A DNA stretch of 7,967 nt, taken from assembly GCA_964472505.1 (NCBI GenBank), contig CAYYQW010000122.1:1-7967 (forward strand), read 5' to 3'. Of this stretch, positions 1 to 6,209 are shown in pieces. Under the pieces are notes generated by a model. That model was not told the origin of the DNA and searched no databases. It was given only the letters and a program-made list of their open reading frames with translations. Made by a program: the position numbers and the translations under genes. This DNA comes from JAYEIA01 sp964472505. Its GTDB lineage: Bacteria > Bacteroidota > Bacteroidia > Bacteroidales > JAADGE01. Each line of letters begins with the position of its first letter. The stretch's first letter is position 1.

Positions 1-1817
1 CCGTACTTTTTCATAAGAAATACGGCATTCAAATTTCGGCTGATGCCTTGCTTTATTTTGTAATCAAAAAACAGTTCTCCGCTTTTAATTTCGGCTTCAA
101 AACGCCGGTTGAAAATTTGTTCCGGATAAGCATCTTCCAACTTTCCCAAATCAGTATCGTGGGTGGCGGCCAAACCTACAACTTTGTATTGAACCATTTG
201 CTCCAGCAGTGCTTTTGAGCCGGTATGCTTATCTTCGGAATTAGTGCCTTTAAGCATTTCGTCCAAAATAACAAACAGCTCTTCCCCGGCTTTTAATCGG
301 TCGGTCATTTGTTTCAAACGCATCAACTCGGCATAAAAATAGGATTCGTTTTTTTGTACCGAATCGGTAGTTCGCACACTGGTGTATATCGGAATAGGCC
401 GATAACGCATATAATCGGCACAAACTTTCGTTCCGACTGAAGCCAAAATCATATTTACGGCCGTCATACGCAAGAAAGTGCTTTTCCCGGACATATTCGC
501 TCCGGTGATTATGAATAATTTCCCCAAACCGGATATTTCAAAATCATTACCCACCCTACTTTCCGACGGCAACAAGGGGTGTGAACCGTTCGTAATTTCA
601 AAGATAAAATCACCGTCTGTAACTTTCGGATAAACATAATCAGGTTTTAAGGCCGCAAAGTCTGCCGGGCTGTTTAATGCATCAATCTCAGAAACGGCAT
701 CGAACCATTTGGGCAATTGTTCTTGCATCTCCTCCTTAAGTTTTTCAAGTCTGAAAAGAATTTGCAAATCCCACATTAATAATCCGTTGAGAAAAAGAGC
801 AACTAAAATATTCAAGCGAACATCAAAAGCTTTTAACAAACCGGCTACTTGCTTAAACCTTCCCGAAGCGCTCATTTGTCCGGTTTGCAAACTTTGCTTT
901 TGAAGTTTCAAATGACTTGATTCAAAAACCTGCCTGTCAATGCGTTTTATTAGTTTGGCATAAGCTGAAAAAAGTTTACTTTTTTGCGAAAGACTGCTAT
1001 GAGCACTGCTCACTTTTCGGCTGTATGCACTAATGATTCCCAATTGCAGAATTACCGTCAAAACAAAAGGCAATGAGCCGATATACGATAAAGCCCAAGC
1101 AAGTCCGGATATTAGAACAAGAGACGGAAAAACATACAAGATTGCCGTAAGCAAGCGATTAGCTTTTACTCGGTTTTTTTGTCGGCACCAACTAAGGAGC
1201 TCATTCAAATAATCATCATCGGTACGAGCAGACTTTTGACTTTTAAACAGTTTTGAACTTCGGGCTTCAGCTGCAAACTGTGTATGAAATTTCTCCAAAC
1301 GGCTGAGCTCCTCAACAGCCTCTTGCATTCGACAAATACTTTGCGAGTCGGTATTAATATTCATAAGCTTTTCAGCCAGCCGTATTTTTCCGCCGGGCGT
1401 AACCGTACGATTTAACATCTGAAAAACCGAAGCTTTTCCAAACAGATCTATGTCGTAGGAGTAATCATGCTCGGGATTACTAAATTCATTTCCTTCATCA
1501 AAAGCTTCATAATTTTCATTTAAAGCAGCTATTCGTTCTTCGTACACAGACAATAATTGCATTTGAAAATTTAGCTTTTGTGCAAAATCTCGGCTTTTTC
1601 TTATCAAAACAATAAAAATAACGGCCAAAACGCTTTCAGTCAAAACAAAAATAACTGTCGGCATTTTTGGAAAAAAGAATATCAAAACAATAATAAATGC
1701 GAAAAAAATAAAGCGCAGCCAAGCTAATAGTAATATTTTGTTTTTTAGCTTTGATATTTTTCCTGTAATGCTGCTAATCGTATCTTTTAAATGTTGATAT
1801 AAACTGTCTCCGGTCAT
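1..1817 (-). CDS. MutS-related membrane ATPase lacking the mismatch-recognition domain (3' end cut by window edge)
   Basis: The minus strand is open from ATG at 1817 to the window edge (605 codons plus two bases). The codons just upstream of the ATG are TGT then a TAA stop, so this start is well fixed. Residues 31-49 and 54-72 look like a transmembrane pair, with further hydrophobic stretches at about 222-243, 247-265 and 336-350. The MutS core begins near 122 (DIDLFGKASVFQMLNRT). The ATPase is complete: Walker A TGANMSGKST (438-447), Walker B FVILDEMLKGTNSED (515-529) and the switch histidine in ATHDTDLG (551-558). The end, GISRNLNAVFLMKKYG, matches the usual C-terminus of this family, so only a few residues should be missing. 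MutS domains I and II are absent, so canonical mismatch binding is unlikely. Related proteins are common in Bacteroidota and usually annotated as MutS; their role is not established. Membrane location is inferred from hydrophobicity. Confidence 0.93.
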   Translation of the reverse strand, partial: MTGDSLYQHLKDTISSITGKISKLKNKILLLAWLRFIFFAFIIVLIFFFPKMPTVIFVLTESVLAVIFIVLIRKSRDFAQKLNFQMQLLSVYEERIAALNENYEAFDEGNEFSNPEHDYSYDIDLFGKASVFQMLNRTVTPGGKIRLAEKLMNINTDSQSICRMQEAVEELSRLEKFHTQFAAEARSSKLFKSQKSARTDDDYLNELLSWCRQKNRVKANRLLTAILYVFPSLVLISGLAWALSYIGSLPFVLTVILQLGIISAYSRKVSSAHSSLSQKSKLFSAYAKLIKRIDRQVFESSHLKLQKQSLQTGQMSASGRFKQVAGLLKAFDVRLNILVALFLNGLLMWDLQILFRLEKLKEEMQEQLPKWFDAVSEIDALNSPADFAALKPDYVYPKVTDGDFIFEITNGSHPLLPSESRVGNDFEISGLGKLFIITGANMSGKSTFLRMTAVNMILASVGTKVCADYMRYRPIPIYTSVRTTDSVQKNESYFYAELMRLKQMTDRLKAGEELFVILDEMLKGTNSEDKHTGSKALLEQMVQYKVVGLAATHDTDLGKLEDAYPEQIFNRRFEAEIKSGELFFDYKIKQGISRNLNAVFLMKKY

Positions 1818-1846
1818 ACATTAATTTTAAAGCTGTTTTAAAATTG

Positions 1847-1854
1847 CAAAAATA
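1847..1854 (-). promoter_or_regulatory. Candidate -7 promoter element for the MutS-like gene
   Basis: On the minus strand the bases read TATTTTTG, an exact match to the Bacteroidota -7 consensus TAnnTTTG, about 30 bp upstream of the ATG at 1817. No convincing -33 TTTG lies 19-21 bp further upstream, so the call rests on one element. Confidence 0.4.
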
Positions 1855-1875
1855 GTATAATTTGAAAGTCTTTAC

Positions 1876-2007
1876 GCTTATGAATTACATAAGCTTTATA
1901 TTTTTAAAATCGCAAAGCGAAATATTTCGCCCTTTTAGGGCTTTAACGGGCACGCAACAGTTTCGCAGGGCGTTGCCCTGCGCTGATATTTTTAAGCCTT
2001 TCAGGCT
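1876..2007. repeat. Cluster of short perfect hairpins (REP-like intergenic element)
   Basis: The 356-bp gap between the divergent MutS-like and kinase genes contains no plausible gene but holds five inverted repeats in a row. They are GCTTATG/CATAAGC (1876-1894, 5-nt loop), TCGC/GCGA (1910-1920), GCCC/GGGC (1929-1941), CGCAGGGC/GCCCTGCG (1964-1982, 3-nt loop) and AGCCT/AGGCT (1995-2007, 3-nt loop). The stretch from about 1925 to 1985 is more GC-rich than its AT-rich surroundings. Phrases such as GCAGGGCGTTGCCCTGC are typical of dispersed palindromic elements in Bacteroidota genomes, some linked to REP-associated tyrosine transposases. That link is from general knowledge, and no transposase is present here. 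Confidence 0.6.
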
Positions 2008-2087
2008 AATAATCAACTCAATGTAAATCCGTAAAGCAGAATTAAAAGTTTCTATAAAACTTCAATTAATAAAGGGAATATTTTAAT

Positions 2088-2119
2088 TTTGTAAATCTCA
2101 TTAAAAATAAAAATCTTTG
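2088..2119 (+). promoter_or_regulatory. Candidate promoter of the deoxynucleoside kinase gene
   Basis: TTTG at 2088-2091 (-33 element) is followed after 20 bp by AATCTTTG at 2112-2119, which differs from TAnnTTTG at one base. The spacing fits the Bacteroidota primary sigma factor and leaves a leader of roughly 50 nt before ATG 2174. Confidence 0.5.
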
Positions 2120-2173
2120 GGTATTGGTAGCTAAGCAATAAAAAAGGATGGTAATTTAACAGAAAACAATACA

Positions 2174-2809
2174 ATGAATACACAAAAAGAAGGCCGACAC
2201 ATAGCCGTAGCAGGCAACATAGGTTCCGGCAAAACCACACTAACCGAATTGCTCTCAAAACATTACAAATGGAGCGCTCATTACGAAGATGTTGACGACA
2301 ACCCGTATCTGAATGATTTCTACGAAGAAATGCAACGGTGGTCTTTTAATCTTCAGGTATATTTTCTGAACAGCCGTTTCAGCCAAGTTTTGGATATCAG
2401 AAATTCCGGCGAAACCGTAATACAAGACCGCACCATATATGAAGATGCCTACATTTTTGCTCCCAACTTACACGATATGGGCCTGATGCCCTCCAGAGAT
2501 TATCGTTCCTACAAAAAGCTGTTCGGGCTGATGAGTTCATTGGTAAAACCGCCGGATTTATTAATATACCTGCGTGCAACCGTACCTACGCTTGTCAGAC
2601 AAATTCAAACCCGAGGGCGCGATTATGAAAATACCATTCGTATTGATTATTTAAAAAACTTAAATGACCGCTATGAAGGCTGGATAGAGAGTTATGACTT
2701 GGGAAAACTGCTGATTATAGACGTAAACAATACCGATTTTATAAATCAGCCCAAAGATTTAAGTGCAGTAATTGATAAAGTTGACGCGGAACTTCACGGA
2801 ATCTTTTAA
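2174..2809 (+). CDS. Deoxynucleoside kinase (deoxyadenosine/deoxyguanosine kinase family)
   Basis: This cytosolic salvage enzyme would phosphorylate a deoxynucleoside to its 5'-monophosphate using an NTP. At 211 aa it has the usual length of the dNK/dGK family. Visible motifs are the P-loop GNIGSGKT (14-21), the substrate-side YEDVDDNPYL (37-46; family members typically have YEPVDNNPYL, with the Glu binding the sugar), the DR[T/S]xxED-type motif DRTIYED (85-91), and an Arg-rich lid RQIQTRGRDYE (142-152). Base specificity cannot be decided from sequence; Bacteroidota relatives are commonly called dAK/dGK. The ATG at 2174 gives a short hydrophilic lead-in before the first beta strand HIAVAGN. 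No Shine-Dalgarno is seen, as is usual in this phylum. It is divergent from the MutS-like gene and appears monocistronic, being followed by a MITE-like element. Confidence 0.93.
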   Translation: MNTQKEGRHIAVAGNIGSGKTTLTELLSKHYKWSAHYEDVDDNPYLNDFYEEMQRWSFNLQVYFLNSRFSQVLDIRNSGETVIQDRTIYEDAYIFAPNLHDMGLMPSRDYRSYKKLFGLMSSLVKPPDLLIYLRATVPTLVRQIQTRGRDYENTIRIDYLKNLNDRYEGWIESYDLGKLLIIDVNNTDFINQPKDLSAVIDKVDAELHGIF

Positions 2810-2839
2810 AGCTAAGAAAAGCAGAATAATTAAAGATAA

Positions 2840-2990
2840 GTCCACTCCGAAAGGTACAAATAAAAAAAATGCGATATCTTTAAGCTGCTCATAAACAACT
2901 CGTTCCATAACCGACGGGTTAACCCGTCGGTTGCTGACTACCGGATACTTACAACTTTGCCGGCAAAAAAATCGACTTTTCGGAGTGGAC
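2840..2990. mobile_element. MITE-like non-coding element with terminal inverted repeats
   Basis: GTCCACTCCGAAAGGT at 2840-2855 is matched in inverse orientation by ACTTTTCGGAGTGGAC at 2975-2990, giving 15 of 16 complementary positions. AAAGATAA directly abuts the left end (2832-2839) and recurs two bases beyond the right end (2993-3000), which suggests a slightly imperfect target-site duplication. The interior has no gene and is centred on a perfect palindrome at 2909-2932. This is the architecture of a non-autonomous miniature transposon mobilised in trans by an IS with the same ends. The parent IS family is not identified. The element sits between the kinase stop and the receptor promoter. 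Confidence 0.65.
2909..2932. repeat. Perfect 24-bp palindrome inside the MITE-like element
   Basis: AACCGACGGGTT is followed immediately by its exact reverse complement AACCCGTCGGTT. It lies near the centre of the MITE-like element. No T-tract follows on the + strand, so it is not a good intrinsic terminator for the kinase gene, though the transcript could form a stable hairpin. Its ACCGACGG core recurs in the terminator after the chemoreceptor gene. Confidence 0.8.
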
Positions 2991-3017
2991 TCAAAGATAA
3001 AAATATCAAATATTTTG

Positions 3018-3025
3018 TATCTTTG
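3018..3025 (+). promoter_or_regulatory. Candidate -7 promoter element for the chemoreceptor gene
   Basis: TATCTTTG matches TAnnTTTG exactly, 48 bp upstream of ATG 3074 and about 28 bp beyond the right end of the MITE-like element. A -33 TTTG at the proper distance is not evident. The region where it should lie (about 2993-2998) overlaps the putative target duplication, so insertion of the element may have changed the upstream half of this promoter. Confidence 0.4.
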
Positions 3026-3073
3026 GTTCACTAATTGTGAAGCAACTGTCAGTAAACCATATAATATCTCTTT

Positions 3074-5104
3074 ATGAAAAACATCAAAATATCCGTAAAA
3101 CTCATCAGCTTTTTTTTAATCATCGGCATCGTTTCAATAAGTATTATCGGTACACTTGCCTATTTAATATCAAAAAATGCCATTGAAGACCGTATCGAAC
3201 AACAATTAACCTCCATCCGCGATATTCAAACCGGACGAATTTCCGACTATCTTGATGAGCGAGTTAATGACCTGAATATGCTGGCAAACAGCGAGGGCGT
3301 ATATCAAATGTTTTTACGATTGGAAGCATATCACAATGATTTGGGAGTAAAGCACGATGATCCATTCCCGGTAGGAACAAACCGTTATGATACCCTAACC
3401 AACAGGTACGAATCACTTTTCATGCGATATGCCGAGGCTTATGATTACTACGATATTTTTATGGTTTGCAAAGCACACGGACACGTTATGTACACAACGG
3501 CAAAAGAAGATGATTTGGGCACCAACTTAGAGCACGGAAAATACAAAACAAGCGCTCTTGCCGACTTATGGAAAACAGTGGTAAAAACAGAACGTATGGC
3601 CGTAGAAGATTTTGAGCCTTACGCACCTTCCGGAGGACGACAAGCCATGTTTATGGGAATTCCGGTAAAAAAAGACGGTCGTTTTCTGGCGGTATTAATC
3701 GTGCAGTTATCCGAAAAACCGGCCGATGAAATTCTTAACCAACGAGCGGGTTTGGGAAATACCGGAGAGAGCTTTCTAATAGGAAAACACGAAAACTCTA
3801 TTGAACTAAAAAACAACCGTATATTAAAAGAACAAGCCGTCGGCACCAAGCTTACCGATACCATTTACGAATACTCACTTAATACGCGCCAACCCTTCTA
3901 TACTCTAAGAACCGACATGGCCGGAGAACACCATTATTACAGTTTTGCACCGGTAAGTTCGGAACTCGTAAACTGGGGCGTAGTAGTTGATATTACCGAA
4001 AACGAAGTATTGCAACCCGTTTATACCATGCGCAACCGAATAATCATAATTAGTCTTATCATTCTTGCATTATTAGTTTTTGCAGCTATATATACGGCAC
4101 GCAGTTTTACCAAGCCCATTGAAAAAACCGTGGCTTTTGCCAAAGAAATCACCAACGGGAATTATGATGCCGAAGTAGATGTAAATCAGAAAGACGAAAT
4201 TGGTGTTCTGGTTAATGCTTTACGCGACATGGTTGAAGTTTTCAAACAAGGCTATCTGTCAGCTAAAGAAGTGGCAAACGGTAATTTGATTGCCGAAACG
4301 AAAGACGAAAAACTCATAAAGTCCAATACGCTGGAAGGAGCACTCTTCAGCATGCGCAAGAAATTACGCGAAGTAGTAAGCACAGTAAAAAGCATTGCGG
4401 ATAGTGTGGCCTCCGGAAGTAACCAAATAAGCAATTCCTCTGTTCAAATTGCCCAAGGTGCTAACGAACAAGCCGCATCAGCCGAAGAGATTTCAAGCTC
4501 TATGGAAGAAATGTCAGCTACCATTGAGCAAAATACCAATAATGCCGAAAAGGCGGTAAGCGTATCGAATGATGCCGTAAGCAAAATTCGCAAAGGTCAA
4601 AGCGCATTCAAAGACACCCTTCTGGCAATAAATGAAATTATCAAAAAAATTGATATCATCACCGAAATAGCCGAAAAAACTGATGTATTGGCAATCAATA
4701 TCGGCATAGAAGCATCGCGCGCAGGCGAACACGGCAAAGGATTTGAAGTACTGGCAGAAGAAGTCAGAAAATTGGCTGAATTAAGTAAAAACGCAGCTTC
4801 GGAAATAGGACACACTTCCAATCAAACCATAGAAAGCGCAGGAGTCTCAGAGAACCTGCTTGATGAGGTGATTCCGGCCATTGAGAAAACCGCCGAAATG
4901 GTTAATGAAATAGCCTTAGCAAGTCAGGAACAGTCAAAAGGCAGTTTCCAAATATCACAAGCCGTAAACCAACTTTCGGAAGTTACTCAACAAAACTCAT
5001 CAGCTTCTGAAGAAATGTCATCCGGCTCGGAAGAACTTACGGCTCAAGCCGAAGAGCTTAAAAATGCCGTGGCTTACTTTAAACTTGAGAAGGATAAAGA
5101 ATAA
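3074..5104 (+). CDS. Methyl-accepting chemotaxis protein with double-Cache sensor
   Basis: This is a complete 676-aa inner-membrane chemoreceptor. TM1 is at about 8-32. A periplasmic dCache-like sensor follows (about 35-315), with VEDFEPYAPSGGRQAMFMGIPV-type strands near 177-198 and the second-lobe motif LGNTGESFLIG (227-237). TM2 is at about 322-342 and a HAMP domain at about 343-396. The long helical signalling domain runs from about 428 to 672, with Glu/Gln/Ser-rich adaptation segments (e.g. 463-487 and 636-660). The hairpin tip is KTDVLAINIGIEASRAGEHGKGF (535-557), which keeps RAGEHGKGF but has NIGIEAS where most receptors have NAAxEAA. The arms on both sides of the tip are about equal (roughly 120 residues each). 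The amino-acid-binding RxWY motif of dCache_1AA sensors is not seen, so the ligand is unknown. No che genes are in the window. A terminator follows, so the unit is probably monocistronic. Confidence 0.95.
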   Translation: MKNIKISVKLISFFLIIGIVSISIIGTLAYLISKNAIEDRIEQQLTSIRDIQTGRISDYLDERVNDLNMLANSEGVYQMFLRLEAYHNDLGVKHDDPFPVGTNRYDTLTNRYESLFMRYAEAYDYYDIFMVCKAHGHVMYTTAKEDDLGTNLEHGKYKTSALADLWKTVVKTERMAVEDFEPYAPSGGRQAMFMGIPVKKDGRFLAVLIVQLSEKPADEILNQRAGLGNTGESFLIGKHENSIELKNNRILKEQAVGTKLTDTIYEYSLNTRQPFYTLRTDMAGEHHYYSFAPVSSELVNWGVVVDITENEVLQPVYTMRNRIIIISLIILALLVFAAIYTARSFTKPIEKTVAFAKEITNGNYDAEVDVNQKDEIGVLVNALRDMVEVFKQGYLSAKEVANGNLIAETKDEKLIKSNTLEGALFSMRKKLREVVSTVKSIADSVASGSNQISNSSVQIAQGANEQAASAEEISSSMEEMSATIEQNTNNAEKAVSVSNDAVSKIRKGQSAFKDTLLAINEIIKKIDIITEIAEKTDVLAINIGIEASRAGEHGKGFEVLAEEVRKLAELSKNAASEIGHTSNQTIESAGVSENLLDEVIPAIEKTAEMVNEIALASQEQSKGSFQISQAVNQLSEVTQQNSSASEEMSSGSEELTAQAEELKNAVAYFKLEKDKE

Positions 5105-5133
5105 GCCGGTTCAAAACTCAAATTTTGCCAAAT

Positions 5134-5163
5134 AAAAACCGACGGGATTAACCGTCGGTTTTT
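5134..5163 (+). terminator. Intrinsic terminator after the chemoreceptor gene (possibly bidirectional)
   Basis: AAAAACCGACGG (5134-5145), a 6-nt loop GATTAA, and the exact complement CCGTCGGTTTTT (5152-5163) form a 12-bp perfect stem ending in a T-run on + and, by symmetry, on -. It starts 30 bp after the receptor stop codon and separates the ordinary chromosomal genes from the cassette-like region to the right. Confidence 0.88.
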
Positions 5164-5171
5164 GTTTTACG

Positions 5172-5297
5172 GAAGCAGCCAAAGGAAATAAAGACCGTAA
5201 AGCAATATCAGCATGCGCCATGTGCAGAGCATGTTAAAACACAACAGCTCCAAAACCGCTGAGATTTACACCAAGCCGTAGAAGTAAACAACAAAAA
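5172..5297 (+). repeat. Dispersed direct repeat, copy A
   Basis: This 126-bp stretch aligns with 6982-7108 in the same orientation with about 15 differences including one 1-nt gap (about 88% identity by hand). The longest identical run is TTGTTAAAACACAACAGCTCCAAAA-like sequence around 5233-5256. Both copies contain a bulged hairpin GAGC-N-TGTT / AACAGCTC with a 7-nt loop AAAACAC; the bulged base is A here and T in copy B. Differences show no third-codon-position bias in the frames examined, and frames are interrupted by stops and the 1-nt gap, so it is not an active gene. It could be a recombination spacer or a decayed gene remnant. Confidence 0.85.
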
Positions 5298-5333
5298 CTA
5301 TTCAAAAATGTTCCCAAATTGAGAATTTTATAT

Positions 5334-5341
5334 TATATTTG
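5334..5341 (+). promoter_or_regulatory. Candidate -7 promoter element of higBA
   Basis: TATATTTG is an exact TAnnTTTG match, 21 bp upstream of ATG 5363. Just upstream lies a short inverted repeat AAATT-GAG-AATTT (5316-5328) in the position where a HigA autorepressor could bind. Autoregulation is known for HigBA operons, but this operator assignment is a guess. No clear -33 element is visible. Confidence 0.45.
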
Positions 5342-5362
5342 CTAAGTGAATAAAATTTATAA

Positions 5363-5659
5363 ATGGAAAGAATCTTTGCGAAAAGGACATTAAGAGAATA
5401 TTGGGAAAAGCAACCGGAAACAGAGCAATATTTAAAAACTTGGTATGATACGGCATTGAATTCTGATTGGAAAACACCAAACGATATAAAACAGTCATAC
5501 GCAAATGTAAGTATTTTAAAGGATAGCAGAGTTGTTTTTAATATAAAAGGCAATTCGTATCGATTAGTCGCAAAGTTTAATTTTGAAAAACAGTGGATAT
5601 TTATCCGATTTATCGGGACACATGAAGCGTATGACAAAATTGATGCAGACACAATATAA
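5363..5659 (+). CDS. higB: HigB-family type II toxin (predicted mRNA interferase)
   Basis: The 98-aa protein has the normal length of HigB toxins (the PF09907-type HigB family, RelE-like fold), which cleave mRNA, usually on the ribosome, when not bound by antitoxin. Family hallmarks visible by eye are the N-terminal RIFAKRTLREYWEKQP (3-18), the central KTPNDIKQSY (37-46), the block SILKDSRVVFNIKGNSYRL (50-68), and the C-terminal IRFIGTHEAYDKIDADTI (81-98). All are intact, so the toxin looks functional. It is the first gene of a two-gene operon; the antitoxin starts 11 bp after its stop, the toxin-first order typical of hig loci. The ATG at 5363 follows an AT-rich leader without a Shine-Dalgarno. 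It lies directly downstream of repeat copy A. Confidence 0.9.
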   Translation: MERIFAKRTLREYWEKQPETEQYLKTWYDTALNSDWKTPNDIKQSYANVSILKDSRVVFNIKGNSYRLVAKFNFEKQWIFIRFIGTHEAYDKIDADTI

Positions 5660-5670
5660 AAACAAATATT

Positions 5671-6039
5671 ATGAAAATAAAACCAATTAAAACAGATTCA
5701 GATTATAAAAATGCTTTGAAAAGACTCGAAGTAATTTTTGATGCAGCAATCGGAACACCTGAAAGTGATGAAGCTGATATACTCGGATTAATGATTGATG
5801 ACTATGAAAATAAACATTATCCGATTGAAGATCCTGACCCAATTGAAGCAATAAAAATAAGAATGGAAGAATTGAAATTAAAGCAGGTTGATTTAATAAA
5901 TGAGATTGGTGGTAAAAGTAGGGTTTCTGAAATTTTGAACCGTAAACGAAAATTGACTGTAGAAATGATACGTAAGCTGACAAAAAGATTAAATCTTTCT
6001 GCAGAATTGTTAATTCGTGATTATCAGCTATTAAGATAA
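5671..6039 (+). CDS. higA: HigA-family antitoxin with C-terminal helix-turn-helix
   Basis: This 122-aa partner of the upstream HigB should neutralise the toxin and repress the operon. Residues 1-55 form an acidic helical segment (e.g. TPESDEADILGLMIDDYE, 29-46) of the type seen in Bacteroidota HigA proteins. Residues about 60-115 form an Xre/Cro-type HTH: the first HTH helix is LKLKQVDLINEIGG (68-81) and the recognition helix lies in KSRVSEILNRKRKL (82-95). The layout, with the binding helix after an extra N-terminal region, fits HigA rather than a phage repressor. It is co-transcribed with higB and followed 11 bp after its stop by the start of an attC-like palindromic spacer. Confidence 0.9.
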   Translation: MKIKPIKTDSDYKNALKRLEVIFDAAIGTPESDEADILGLMIDDYENKHYPIEDPDPIEAIKIRMEELKLKQVDLINEIGGKSRVSEILNRKRKLTVEMIRKLTKRLNLSAELLIRDYQLLR

Positions 6040-6050
6040 GAAACGGTTGG

Positions 6051-6174
6051 CAACAAAAAGCTAAAAAACATGCAAGGCATTTGAAGTCCGCATGGGCACA
6101 GCAATTTGCCACTTAAGTGTAATTACACTGATTGTAGGATTTTAAAGCACGTTTTTTTAGCTTAATCGTTGGGC
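6051..6174 (+). repeat. attC-like imperfect palindromic spacer after higA
   Basis: The outer ends CAAC (6051-6054) and GTTG (6168-6171) can pair; the right end continues as GTTGGGC (6168-6174), an exact match to the integron core-site consensus GTTRRRY. After a small unpaired step (3 and 4 nt), AAGCTAAAAAACATGC (6058-6073) pairs with GCACGTTTTTTTAGCTT (6147-6163): 11 bp, a bulged T (6152), one pair, an A-C mismatch, then 3 bp. The interior holds a perfect 14-bp palindrome AGTGTAATTACACT (6116-6129). Paired ends, unpaired spacer, inner stem with extrahelical base and variable terminal region together resemble an attC site, and the length of about 124 nt is within the attC range. The left core box (TTGGCAAC) deviates from RYYYAAC, so this may be a distinct Bacteroidota repeat type. 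Confidence 0.6.
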
Positions 6175-6209
6175 GTAAATATAACATATACAAACACTTG
6201 GATAAAAAT

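Noticed and set aside
709..903. 64-codon + strand open frame within the MutS-like gene
   Set aside because: It is a shadow of the opposite-strand coding sequence, which has intact ATPase motifs.
1876..1905. Intrinsic terminator (GCTTATG hairpin followed by a T-rich run)
   Set aside because: It has a T-rich tail on the + strand, but no + strand gene ends before it; the flanking genes are divergent, so it is better treated as part of the hairpin cluster.
5687..6112. 141-codon minus-strand open frame opposite higA
   Set aside because: It is antisense to a well-recognised HigA coding frame, and its sequence is a Leu/Phe/His-rich shadow product.
6040..6200. tRNA or riboswitch in the higA downstream spacer
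   Set aside because: The fold is one long imperfect palindrome with paired ends, without a cloverleaf, TPsiC-like loop or known aptamer motif.
6198..6209. TTG start at 6198 for the 192-aa protein
   Set aside because: The in-frame ATG at 6210 follows an A-rich leader and avoids a rare start codon; the four extra residues carry no recognisable signal.
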